DNA of 8,235 bases from Nitrospirota bacterium (lineage in GTDB: Bacteria; Nitrospirota; UBA9217), in contig DAIDTZ010000455.1 of the NCBI GenBank assembly GCA_027456925.1, positions 1-8,235 of the forward strand, given 5' to 3'. The notes beneath the pieces are model-generated. The model was not told the DNA's origin, did no database searches, and worked only from the letters and a program-made list of their open reading frames with translations. The position numbers were made by a program, and so were the translations under genes. Shown here one piece after another: positions 1-6,446 of this stretch; the first letter of the stretch is position 1, and every line of letters begins with the position of its first letter.

Positions 1-1620
1 GTCCATGAACACGGTCCTCTTCGCCTTGAGGGCCTCCTTGAGCACCGGCACAACATCAACGGGCTTAATGGCGCGCAAGCCGATGGCCCCGTAGGCCTCG
101 GCGAGCTTGACGAAATCCGGCGTGCTGCCGAGGTCCGTGGATGAATACCGCTCCTGGTAGAACAGCTCCTGCCACTGCCGCACCATGCCCAGATAGCGGT
201 TGTTCAGGATCACTACTTTCACCGGGATATTATTCTCCACCGACGTGGCAAGCTCCTGGATGTTCATCTGGATGCTGCCGTCGCCGGAAATGCTGAACAC
301 CTCCCGGTTGGGATGGGCCACCTTGGCGCCGATTGCAGCCGGAAACCCGTACCCCATGGTCCCAAGCCCGCCGGAGGTGCACCAGTTCCGAGGCTTGTCG
401 AACTTGTAGTACTGGGCCGCCCACATCTGGTGCTGGCCCACGTCGGTCACAATGATCGCATCGCCTTTTGTGAGCTCGTAGAGCTTCTCGACCACGAACT
501 GCGGCTTGATCACGTCATCAGCGTACTCATAAGAGAGCGGCCGTTCTTCGCGCCAGGCATCGATCTGCTTGAGCCAGCTCTTGCGGATGGCGTCCCAGGG
601 TTCCTTGATATGATGCAACTCCTTGTTGAGGTCCGCCATCACATGTTTTACATCGCCCACGATCGGGATATCCACGCGCACGTTTTTCCTGATCGATGTG
701 GGATCGATGTCAATGTGGATGATCTTTGCCTCAGGCGCGAACCCCTCCACCTTGCCCGTGACCCGGTCGTCAAACCGGGCGCCGATGGCGATGATGAGGT
801 CAGAGTTGTGGATCGACATGTTGGCATAGTAGGTGCCGTGCATGCCGAGCATGCCGAGCGACAGCGGATGCGTGCCGGGAAAACCGCCGATACCCATCAG
901 CGTATGAGTCACCGGGATTTTCGTGATCTCGGCGAACTCAAGGATCTCCGCTGCGGCATTCGACAGGATGACGCCGCCGCCGATATAGGCCACCGGTTTC
1001 TTTGCCTTGGCGATCGCTTCAGCCGCCTGCTTGATCTGCCATTTATTTCCCGACACCGTCGGATTATAGCTCCTGATCTCGACTTTGTCGGGATAATGGA
1101 ACTCGGCCTTGTTCGTTACCACATCGCGCGGAAGGTCGACCAGCACCTGGCCCGGCCGCCCCGTGGAAGCAAGATAGAACGCCTCCTTGATGGTCTGCGC
1201 CAGATCTTTGACATCCTTTACCAAAAAATTGTACTTGGTGCAGGGACGGGTAATGCCCACGATATCGGCTTCCTGGAATGCGTCGTTGCCGATGAGCGCT
1301 GTCGGGACCTGGCCCGTAAATACCACGAGAGGGATGGAATCCATGTACGCCGTGGCAAGTCCGGTGACCACATTCGTGGCGCCCGGACCCGAAGTGACAA
1401 GTGCCACACCGACCTTACCGGTGGACCGCGCATAGCCGTCTGCCATGTGCACACCACCCTGTTCATGCCGCGGGAGGATTATGCGAAGGTCCTTCTGGTC
1501 GTAGAGAACGTCGAAGATTTTGAGCACAACGCCGCCTGGATAGCAGAAGAGCGTGTCGACCTTCTCCTTCTTCAGGCATTCAAGAAAAATATCAGCACCG
1601 GTAATCTCTTTGTTTGACAT
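1..1620 (-). CDS. ilvB: Acetolactate synthase large subunit (anabolic AHAS), 3' end cut by window edge
   Basis: This enzyme condenses two pyruvates to 2-acetolactate, or pyruvate with 2-oxobutyrate to 2-aceto-2-hydroxybutyrate. It is the first common step of valine/leucine/isoleucine synthesis and uses ThDP, Mg2+ and FAD. I translated 540 residues in one open frame that is still open at base 1; the family is usually about 560-575 residues, so only a short C-terminus is missing. Visible motifs: N-terminal ThDP domain with CYPGG (residues 26-30) and the catalytic-type Glu53 in RHEQGG; central domain with RFDDRV (282-287), a mark of anabolic AHAS rather than catabolic ALS; C-terminal ThDP domain with GLGTMGYGFPAA (418-429) and the Mg/ThDP motif GDGS (446-449) through NN (473-474). 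The ATG at 1620 has AGGTGT about 4 bases upstream. The gene follows ilvD after 85 bases and is probably cotranscribed with it. ilvN would be expected next, outside the window (inference). Small departures from the consensus I remember are Val32 and Lys34 just after the PGG motif. Confidence 0.96.
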   Translation of the reverse strand, partial: MSNKEITGADIFLECLKKEKVDTLFCYPGGVVLKIFDVLYDQKDLRIILPRHEQGGVHMADGYARSTGKVGVALVTSGPGATNVVTGLATAYMDSIPLVVFTGQVPTALIGNDAFQEADIVGITRPCTKYNFLVKDVKDLAQTIKEAFYLASTGRPGQVLVDLPRDVVTNKAEFHYPDKVEIRSYNPTVSGNKWQIKQAAEAIAKAKKPVAYIGGGVILSNAAAEILEFAEITKIPVTHTLMGIGGFPGTHPLSLGMLGMHGTYYANMSIHNSDLIIAIGARFDDRVTGKVEGFAPEAKIIHIDIDPTSIRKNVRVDIPIVGDVKHVMADLNKELHHIKEPWDAIRKSWLKQIDAWREERPLSYEYADDVIKPQFVVEKLYELTKGDAIIVTDVGQHQMWAAQYYKFDKPRNWCTSGGLGTMGYGFPAAIGAKVAHPNREVFSISGDGSIQMNIQELATSVENNIPVKVVILNNRYLGMVRQWQELFYQERYSSTDLGSTPDFVKLAEAYGAIGLRAIKPVDVVPVLKEALKAKRTVFMD

Positions 1621-1705
1621 GTTCACACCTATCGTTATACAGGGTAGCGCCAGGCTTTGGCCTGAGACAGAAACACACCCGGCGGGGTTCAGCTACCAAA
1701 TAAAT

Positions 1706-3358
1706 TTACGCTTTTAAAATTGCGCCGGTATTCGCCGACGTTACCACCTTTGCATATCGTGCAAGCCAACCGGACTTGATCTTCGGTTCACGGGGCTTCC
1801 ATTTTGCCAACCGTTTCTTGATCTCCGCGTTGGATAATTTCAACGTAAGCGTTCGGCTCGGGATATCGAGAACGATCCTGTCTCCGTTCTTCACGATCGC
1901 AATCGGCCCGCCCTCGGCGGCTTCGGGGGAGATGTGGCCGATGCAGGGGCCGCGCGTACCGCCCGAAAACCTCCCGTCGGTCAAAAGCACAACCGATTCG
2001 CCGAGCCCCATACCGGAAATGGCCGAGGTGGGCGAGAGCATCTCGCGCATGCCCGGCCCGCCTTTAGGCCCTTCATGCCGGATCACGAGCACATGCCCCG
2101 GTTTGATCTTGTTCGCAAGGATGGCCTTCATGGACTCTTCTTCAGAATCGAACACGATGGCCGTGCCCTCGAATTTTTTCATGGTGTCGCTCACCGCGGT
2201 CTGCTTCACCACGCAGCCATCCGGCGCCAGGTTGCCCTTGAGTACTGCGATCCCGCCCTCTTTATGGTAGGCGTTGTTCAAGGTCCGGATCACGTCATCA
2301 TTCCCCACGCGGCCGGCCTTAGCATTCTCGACAATCGATCTGCCGCTCACGGTAGGCGAAGGCTTCAGTATTTTCGTGAAGCGAGACAACACACCCGGGA
2401 TGCCGCCCGCAGCGTCCAGGTCTTCCATATAAGTAGGGCCGCCGGGCAGCATATTGCACAGGTGCGGCGTCGTGCGGCTGATTTTGTCAAAAGTCTCGAT
2501 CGATAATTCGATGCCCGCCTCATGCGCAATGGCTGGAATGTGGAGCGTCGTATTCGTCGACCCGCCGAGCGCCATGTCGATGCGGATGGCGTTCTCGAAC
2601 GCGTTCTTGGTCATGATCTTGCGCGGAGTGAGATCTTCCTTCACCATACTGACGATCCGCTTGCCGCTGTTGAAGGCGATCCGCCGTTTTTCTCCTGATA
2701 CCGCAAGCGCGGTAGCGCATCCGGGAAGGCTCATGCCGAGCGATTCCGTGACGCAGGCCATGGTGTTTGCCGTATACATCCCCTGGCACGAACCTGGCCC
2801 CGGGCAGGCGCAGGTCTCGAGTTCCGCAAGGTCGAGCTCGGAGATCTCGCCTTTCCGCACCTTGCCAACCGCCTCAAATGCGCTGATCAGGTTCACGCGG
2901 TTCCCTCGATAATTCCCGGAATGCATGGCGCCGGCAGTCACCACGATCGTGGGGATGTCAAGCCGCGCCGCAGCCATGAGCATGCCCGGCGTGATCTTGT
3001 CACAGTTTGTGAGCAGCACGAGCCCGTCAAAGGCGTGGGCCATGGCAACGGACTCCACCATGTCCGCGATCAATTCACGCGAGGCAAGGGAGTAGTGCAT
3101 GCCCATGTGGCCCATGGCAATACCGTCGCAGATGCCCGGCACCCCAAAGAAAAGGGGCCAACCGCCGCCCGCGTGCACGCCATTTTCGATGAACCGTTCC
3201 AGATCGCGCATGCCGATATGGCCCGGGATCAGGTCATTCCAGCTCGTGGCCACGCCGATCATCGGCTTGTCGAGTTCGCTCCGGGTTATGCCGGTAGCGA
3301 ACAAGAGGGCCCTGTGCGGCGCACGCTCCAGGCCTTTTTTGATTCTGTCGCTTCTCAC
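1706..3358 (-). CDS. ilvD: Dihydroxy-acid dehydratase
   Basis: This Fe-S enzyme dehydrates 2,3-dihydroxy-isovalerate and 2,3-dihydroxy-3-methylvalerate to the 2-oxo acids, the third step of valine/isoleucine synthesis. It is 550 residues, normal for the family. IlvD/Edd motifs are clear: DDG-like segment CDGIAMGH (77-84), NCDKITPGM (118-126) with cluster Cys119 and Mg-binding Asp120 and Lys121, CPGPGSCQGMYTANTM (185-200) with Cys191, and DGRFSGGTRGP (461-471) with the catalytic-type Ser465. The segment SWNDLIPGH (39-47) has no Cys. The plant/mycobacterial [2Fe-2S] class carries a third cluster Cys in this region, so the protein resembles the E. coli-like, oxygen-sensitive class (inference). 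The start is GTG at 3358: AGGAG sits 7 bases upstream and the N-terminus MRSDRIKKGLE is typical of the family. It has its own promoter region after two terminators, and ilvB follows, so an ilvDB(NC) unit is likely. Confidence 0.97.
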   Translation of the reverse strand: MRSDRIKKGLERAPHRALLFATGITRSELDKPMIGVATSWNDLIPGHIGMRDLERFIENGVHAGGGWPLFFGVPGICDGIAMGHMGMHYSLASRELIADMVESVAMAHAFDGLVLLTNCDKITPGMLMAAARLDIPTIVVTAGAMHSGNYRGNRVNLISAFEAVGKVRKGEISELDLAELETCACPGPGSCQGMYTANTMACVTESLGMSLPGCATALAVSGEKRRIAFNSGKRIVSMVKEDLTPRKIMTKNAFENAIRIDMALGGSTNTTLHIPAIAHEAGIELSIETFDKISRTTPHLCNMLPGGPTYMEDLDAAGGIPGVLSRFTKILKPSPTVSGRSIVENAKAGRVGNDDVIRTLNNAYHKEGGIAVLKGNLAPDGCVVKQTAVSDTMKKFEGTAIVFDSEEESMKAILANKIKPGHVLVIRHEGPKGGPGMREMLSPTSAISGMGLGESVVLLTDGRFSGGTRGPCIGHISPEAAEGGPIAIVKNGDRIVLDIPSRTLTLKLSNAEIKKRLAKWKPREPKIKSGWLARYAKVVTSANTGAILKA

Positions 3359-3365
3359 TTTTTCG

Positions 3366-3370
3366 CTCCT
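3366..3370 (-). promoter_or_regulatory. Ribosome binding site deciding the GTG start of ilvD
   Basis: AGGAG on the minus strand lies 7 bases before the GTG at 3358. No ATG in this frame near the N-terminus has a comparable site, so the GTG start is well supported. Confidence 0.8.
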
Positions 3371-3426
3371 ATAAACGTTGGCCGCTCACAAGTTCCCGGA
3401 CAACGAATGCCTCTTTAGACAAATGG

Positions 3427-3447
3427 GGCGTACGCTTAGGGTACGCC
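3427..3447 (-). promoter_or_regulatory. Stem-loop in the ilvD leader
   Basis: A perfect 7-base-pair inverted repeat (GGCGTAC / GTACGCC) with a 7-base loop lies about 70 bases upstream of the ilvD start. It falls inside the predicted leader between promoter and ribosome binding site. No T-run follows it, so it is not an intrinsic terminator. I see no leader peptide rich in Ile/Val/Leu codons and no T-box motif. A regulatory role is only possible. Confidence 0.35.
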
Positions 3448-3508
3448 GCACTTACGGAAGAATGCTGCACAAATGGTCTGTGGACTTTCTACAAGCCGAA
3501 TATCATTA

Positions 3509-3538
3509 TTTTTAACATAGATAGATGATTTTAGTCAA
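3509..3538 (-). promoter_or_regulatory. Putative sigma-70 promoter of ilvD
   Basis: On the minus strand TTGACT (3533-3538, 5 of 6 to the -35 consensus) is followed after 18 bases by TAAAAA (3509-3514, 4 of 6 to the -10 consensus). The site lies just after the terminator of the preceding gene and about 150 bases upstream of ilvD in an AT-rich stretch. That is where an independent ilv promoter should sit. Confidence 0.5.
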
Positions 3539-3540
3539 TA

Positions 3541-3579
3541 AAAAAATCCCTCTCTACCTCACTCGGTAAAGAGGGATTT
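3541..3579 (-). terminator. Strong intrinsic terminator, distal of a tandem pair
   Basis: A 15-base-pair stem (arms 3544-3558 and 3565-3579, one G-T wobble) encloses a 6-base loop. On the minus strand it is followed by a T-run (six T, 3546 down to 3541). It ends transcription coming from the DUF465 gene and insulates ilvD. On the plus strand the flank is less T-rich, so activity there would be weaker. Confidence 0.9.
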
Positions 3580-3600
3580 CGGTCTCTTTTGGGGTCTTAA

Positions 3601-3629
3601 AATAGAAAAGGCAAGGTATCTACCCTGCC
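3601..3629 (-). terminator. Intrinsic terminator, proximal of a tandem pair
   Basis: Only about 10 bases after the DUF465 stop, GGCAGGGT (3622-3629) pairs with ACCTTGCC (3610-3617) around a 4-base loop, with one G-T wobble. On the minus strand TTTTCTATTTT follows directly. Together with the larger hairpin at 3541-3579 this makes a back-to-back pair of terminators. Confidence 0.75.
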
Positions 3630-3638
3630 CCTACGCAA

Positions 3639-3878
3639 TCAGGCTCTTCCTACCTTGTACCGCCTGACCATTTCCATCATTTTATCTTTCGTCGCCAGCT
3701 TCAGTTTCTGAATTCGTTTCCGCTCCACTTCTTCCTCAGGAGTGAGATACACATGGGAGTCAATGCTTTCGAGAGTAGATTCCAGCTTATGATGTTCTTC
3801 CTCCCACTTTTGAAACTCCGAATTATCCCTCCTGAGTCTGGCAACAAGTGCTTCTTCGTTTACCTCCACAGTCACCAT
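3639..3878 (-). CDS. Small helical protein of the DUF465 (YdcH-like) family
   Basis: A 79-residue charged protein predicted to be almost wholly alpha-helical. It has the DUF465/YdcH pattern: a first helix with RRDNSEFQKWEEEHHKLES (about residues 16-34), a Pro-containing turn (YLTPEEE, about 44-50), and a second helix ending in the family-typical LK-x-KL-x-x-KD-x-M pattern (about 59-69). The family is known from many Gram-negative bacteria and its function is not established. There is no signal peptide or membrane segment. The ATG start is firm: AGGAGGG lies 7 bases upstream (3886-3892). The gene is set off by an AT-rich gap of 143 bases after rimI and by tandem terminators downstream, so it may be transcribed alone or as the last gene of the block. 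Confidence 0.87.
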   Translation of the reverse strand: MVTVEVNEEALVARLRRDNSEFQKWEEEHHKLESTLESIDSHVYLTPEEEVERKRIQKLKLATKDKMMEMVRRYKVGRA

Positions 3879-3959
3879 AATGCGTCCCTCCTTTTTAGGG
3901 GTGATTTCGATGAGTAAGGTGTTAGGAAAAAAGCATCTCTATATGTATGTATGAAAAAA

Positions 3960-3986
3960 ATTATCACATTTACAGAAAAAAGGCAA
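3960..3986 (-). promoter_or_regulatory. Possible promoter of the DUF465 gene
   Basis: On the minus strand GATAAT (3960-3965, 5 of 6 to the -10 consensus) is preceded by TG plus one base, an extended -10. TTGCCT (3981-3986) lies 15 bases further upstream, a short spacer. The 143-base gap between rimI and the DUF465 start is strongly AT-rich and contains no gene, which fits a promoter region. No intrinsic terminator for rimI is visible in it, so read-through is also possible. Confidence 0.4.
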
Positions 3987-4021
3987 GCGGTAAAATTAAG
4001 CATAAAAACAGCCAGTTACCA

Positions 4022-4519
4022 TTATTTTGGAGTCCCCGCCTGAACCGCGAATGCGTCCTTCTCCAAAGCCATGATCACCGCATCTTCCACCGGCGCATCG
4101 TAGTAGTCGCGCCTCAGAGAGGTCCCGGTGAAACCCAGATCCAAGTAGAGTTTCTGGGCCGCCGCGTTTGAAGCCCTCACCTCGAGAAATGCCCGCTTGG
4201 CGCCCTTTTGATCAGCGCGCTTGATGGCAGCAAGAACGAGTTTTCTGGCTATCCCCTGCCGCCTCATGGAAGGCGTCACGGCAAGGTTCAGGATGTGCAT
4301 CTCGTCCCCAACAAGCCATATCACGATATAGCCGCCTACCGTACGGACCGGCCCATCCGCAAGCGCTACCATGAGTGTGGAGATGCCTGGACTGCGAAAT
4401 TCCGAGAGAAAAAGGTTTCTCGACCATGGCATGGAAAACGAGGCCTGCTCGATGGACATTACCTGATCGATATCTTCCTTTTTCATGAAATCTATCGTGA
4501 TGTTTGTCTTTTTTCCCAC
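4022..4519 (-). CDS. rimI: Ribosomal protein S18-alanine N-acetyltransferase (GNAT family)
   Basis: This enzyme transfers acetyl from acetyl-CoA to the N-terminal alanine of ribosomal protein S18; related enzymes act on other N-termini. It is 165 residues, close to the usual 145-165. GNAT features: beta1/alpha1 with MKKEDIDQVMSIE (12-24), core strand MHILNLAV (74-81), acetyl-CoA pyrophosphate loop RRQGIA (86-91), and RimI signatures LEVRASN (112-118), LYLDLGF (124-130), RRDYYDAP (136-143) and EDAVIM (145-150). The start chosen is GTG at 4519. GGAGG lies 10 bases upstream, and the first strand (NITIDFM, 6-12) belongs to the fold. The internal ATG at 4486 (Met12) has no ribosome binding site and would cut into that strand. 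The gene overlaps the end of tsaB by 28 bases, so translation is probably coupled. tsaB-rimI adjacency is common in bacteria. Confidence 0.93.
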   Translation of the reverse strand: MGKKTNITIDFMKKEDIDQVMSIEQASFSMPWSRNLFLSEFRSPGISTLMVALADGPVRTVGGYIVIWLVGDEMHILNLAVTPSMRRQGIARKLVLAAIKRADQKGAKRAFLEVRASNAAAQKLYLDLGFTGTSLRRDYYDAPVEDAVIMALEKDAFAVQAGTPK

Positions 4520-5190
4520 GCCACCTCTGCCTCCGGCCTGCGTATATAGGTTGGGATAAGCGCGTCAGGATTCGTCTGGCAGCCGCCTTTGATCATGGCA
4601 AGGCCGATCTCAGCAACAGCCGCCGCAGACGGCAGTGTGGCGGCGAGCGGCGCAAATAATGCCCGAGCGCCGAATAAAGCTTCTATTTCCCTGCGATAGA
4701 TAAGAGACCCCTCGCCCGTGAATATGGTCTTTCCGATGATCTCATCGGCGAGTGTGGCAACCGGCATTGCCGTCTCCGGCCTCAGGAGAACGAGCGCGGC
4801 CCCGTCGTACCTGTAGACTGCCGTATAGACCTCGTTTTTGCGCGCATCGAGCAGCGGGCAAACCGGATGGGCGGCGACGGGAAGATTCCAGGCAAGCGCC
4901 TGGAGCGTCTGCACGGCGGCAATGGGTTTGTCCGTGGCGAGCGCAAGCCCTTTCACGGTTGATATTCCGATTCGCAGTCCGGTGAACGAACCTGGTCCGG
5001 CGGAAACGGAAAAGCCCCTCATATCGGCGATTGCAAGACCCGTGTCCTTAAGCACCCTATCCACTGTTGCCATCAGCCGCTCGGAGTGAGTTATTTCGAT
5101 GTTCAGGCTGTACTGCGCGATCACGCCTTCTTCTGATACCACTGCGACACTGCCGGTCTTGGTCGAGGTCTCGATGCCGAGGATGTACAT
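4492..5190 (-). CDS. tsaB: tRNA threonylcarbamoyladenosine (t6A) biosynthesis protein TsaB
   Basis: TsaB (YeaZ) is the ASKHA-fold partner that joins TsaD and TsaE to place the threonylcarbamoyl group on A37 of ANN-decoding tRNAs in the cytoplasm. It is 232 residues, normal for the family. Motifs: first ASKHA strand ILGIETSTKTGSVAV (3-17), ITHSERL (33-39), SAGPGSFTGLRIG (63-75), LLDARKNEVY (113-122), and the C-terminal YIRRPEAE...WEKR (215-228) seen in many TsaB proteins. The start chosen is ATG at 5190 because AAGGTGG (5196-5202) lies 5 bases upstream. An in-frame GTG at 5199 would fall inside that site and add three residues, so it is less likely. rimI overlaps the 3' end by 28 bases. tsaD and tsaE are not in this window. 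Confidence 0.94.
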   Translation of the reverse strand: MYILGIETSTKTGSVAVVSEEGVIAQYSLNIEITHSERLMATVDRVLKDTGLAIADMRGFSVSAGPGSFTGLRIGISTVKGLALATDKPIAAVQTLQALAWNLPVAAHPVCPLLDARKNEVYTAVYRYDGAALVLLRPETAMPVATLADEIIGKTIFTGEGSLIYRREIEALFGARALFAPLAATLPSAAAVAEIGLAMIKGGCQTNPDALIPTYIRRPEAEVAWEKRQTSR

Positions 5191-5197
5191 AATTTCC

Positions 5198-5226
5198 ACC
5201 TTACCGCAAAAGCGCCTTCATGTCAA
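5198..5226 (-). promoter_or_regulatory. Possible promoter of tsaB overlapping its ribosome binding site
   Basis: On the minus strand a perfect -35 TTGACA (5221-5226) is followed after exactly 17 bases by TAAGGT (5198-5203), only 3 of 6 to the -10 consensus. That hexamer is also part of the AAGGTGG ribosome binding site. Transcription would then start at or next to the ATG. The perfect -35 and spacing are suggestive and the weak -10 argues against it. The 174-base gap from the DUF4253 gene leaves room for a promoter. Confidence 0.3.
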
Positions 5227-5275
5227 AAACAAATGATACTTTCCATAACCGGCTTTATAAGCAGACGGCGGAATG

Positions 5276-5368
5276 TTAAGCGGATACTTCGATGGGGCGG
5301 GTGCCGGCATAAACCAGAATAAAGGAAAGCGCAAGCATAAGAAGAAGGACGCTGATGATGATGTTCAG
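5276..5368 (-). CDS. Possible 30-residue membrane micro-ORF after the DUF4253 gene
   Basis: In the gap between the DUF4253 gene and tsaB, one frame encodes a hydrophobic stretch NIIISVLLLMLALSFILVYA (residues 2-21) followed by GTRPIEVSA and a TAA stop, which would be a single membrane span. The frame begins with CTG overlapping the TGA stop of the upstream gene (CTGA), like the usual ATGA coupling but with a rare start codon. The first in-frame ATG is residue 11 and would leave only 20 residues. There is no clear Shine-Dalgarno site. It could be a real small membrane peptide read by coupled re-initiation, or a chance open frame. I recognise no family. Confidence 0.25.
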   Translation of the reverse strand: MNIIISVLLLMLALSFILVYAGTRPIEVSA

Positions 5369-6084
5369 TCCCAGATGAGATAAAATCCGTTCATCCGCTT
5401 CATCCGTTCCGCGAGTTTCTCCACGGTCTGGGAACCCTGCGCCACCACGTCAGGCGCGAAAGCATTCACTTTTCGTGCGAACGAAAGCATGTTCCGCGGC
5501 GGTTTGATGAACCTCGCCTCGAGCCAGTCGGGGCCCGCTCCTATGATGACAAAGGTACCCTGCTTCTGCTGCACCTTGAGCCAGGCGATGATGGCCTTGG
5601 TGTCGGGATGGTAATTCTGCGCTTCTGTGGACTGGGTCTTCAGAATATCATAGGAGTTATTGCCTCGAATGACCGTAACGATGTCGGGAAGATGTCCGTA
5701 GCCTCTGTGGCTTTTGAAAATCAGGTAGCCTTGCGCACGCAACGGCGCTCGCAGCGTTTTAATGACATCATCAAACGCCTGTGTATGAACGCTGAAGCCG
5801 GCAAGTTTCTTGCTCTCAAAACCCTTTTCTCCCCTGAGGTTATCGGTGTGCATGAGCACAGTAACAAAGAACGGCTCTGCCTCAGCGCCCGAGGCAAGTT
5901 CCACCTTCGAGATAAGATCAGGAGGGAAGCCGAGTTCCTTGCGCTGTTCCCCGGACAGGAGCGCATGCCTCGGCTTGAGAAGCACGATCGGCGCGGGCTT
6001 TTTCGGCTCAACCGGTTTTTCAGCGCTGCAAGCGCCGAAAAGAATGAAAAAGATGATACCGGGCAACAGGTATCTACTCGACAT
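5365..6084 (-). CDS. DUF4253 domain lipoprotein of unknown function
   Basis: A 239-residue protein with a lipoprotein signal: short basic N-terminus, hydrophobic core YLLPGIIFFILF (5-16), then a lipobox-like LFGAC with Cys19. Ser20 after Cys would favour the outer membrane under the E. coli Lol rule (inference). A Pro/Lys-rich linker (about 22-38) follows. The C-terminal half (about 140-239) matches DUF4253: YDILKTQSTEAQNY (145-158), a WLK-containing helix, WLEARFIKPP (187-196), and the family's end motif PDVVAQG...TVEKLAERMK...WD (211-239). The Cys that I recall before PDVV is Ala here. The function of DUF4253 is not known. The start is ATG at 6084, which overlaps the last 11 bases of the acylphosphatase gene. 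A TTG at 6102 would extend it by six residues without improving the signal peptide. There is no own ribosome binding site, so coupling to the upstream gene is likely. Confidence 0.82.
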   Translation of the reverse strand: MSSRYLLPGIIFFILFGACSAEKPVEPKKPAPIVLLKPRHALLSGEQRKELGFPPDLISKVELASGAEAEPFFVTVLMHTDNLRGEKGFESKKLAGFSVHTQAFDDVIKTLRAPLRAQGYLIFKSHRGYGHLPDIVTVIRGNNSYDILKTQSTEAQNYHPDTKAIIAWLKVQQKQGTFVIIGAGPDWLEARFIKPPRNMLSFARKVNAFAPDVVAQGSQTVEKLAERMKRMNGFYLIWD

Positions 6085-6418
6085 AGCCGTAGCGGATATC
6101 AAACTGTTTGTGCTCTCCGTTGTAAGGTTCCCAAAAAATGTCCACCTTGCTCACACGCGCGCCGGGCGGGCCTTTGTGGCACCACCCGATGATTGCCTCT
6201 ACCTTTTTCTTTTCTCCCTCGAAGAGCGCCTCCACGGTTCCGTCGGGAAGGTTCCTGACCCAGCCTCCGACGCCGAGCCGTATTGCCTCGTCACGCGTGC
6301 TTGCCCGGAAGAACACTCCATGTACGATTCCATGAATGATCACCTGTGCGCGGAGATATTCCATGCTTTTTTTCCCGGCCGATGTCGCTGAGTTCCTTTT
6401 GGCAGAAGCCTTTTTCAT
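6074..6418 (-). CDS. acyP: Acylphosphatase with a short basic N-terminal extension
   Basis: This small enzyme hydrolyses carboxyl-phosphate bonds such as acetyl or carbamoyl phosphate. The family pattern is clear: IIHGIVHGVFFR (27-38) with the phosphate-binding Arg38, LGVGGWVRNLPDGTVEALFEG (48-68) with the catalytic Asn56, and the C-terminal KGPPGARVSKVDI segment (82-94). The usual Gln in VQGV is His33. As written it is 114 residues with 18 extra basic residues at the front. The ATG at 6418 has AGAAGG 5-6 bases upstream. The internal ATG at 6364 (Met19) would give 96 residues, closer to the usual 90-98, but has only a weak upstream site, so the start is not settled. It lies 28 bases after rluB and overlaps the lipoprotein gene by 11 bases, so all three are probably in one unit. 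Confidence 0.92.
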   Translation of the reverse strand: MKKASAKRNSATSAGKKSMEYLRAQVIIHGIVHGVFFRASTRDEAIRLGVGGWVRNLPDGTVEALFEGEKKKVEAIIGWCHKGPPGARVSKVDIFWEPYNGEHKQFDIRYGYVE

Positions 6419-6446
6419 GGTTGCCTTCTGACACCGGCTTCAGATT

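Noticed and set aside
313..1617. Plus-strand open frame of 434 codons
   Set aside because: It lies wholly opposite ilvB, whose motifs are unmistakable. Its own translation is rich in His, Arg and Asp with no family pattern, as expected for an antisense shadow.
1646..1666. Small 5-base-pair hairpin between ilvD and ilvB
   Set aside because: The stem is short and has no T-run, so it is not a terminator. It may be chance.
1776..3418. Several plus-strand open frames of 91-190 codons opposite ilvD
   Set aside because: They are shadows of the ilvD codon pattern. The minus-strand protein is full length with all family motifs.
3367..3468. Short GTG-started minus-strand frame of 33 codons in the ilvD leader, considered as an attenuation leader peptide
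   Set aside because: It has no ribosome binding site and no run of Ile, Val or Leu codons, and no terminator/antiterminator pair follows it.
3947..4171. Plus-strand frame of 74 codons spanning the rimI 3' end and the AT-rich gap
   Set aside because: It overlaps rimI in antisense, has a Lys/His-rich chance composition and no ribosome binding site.
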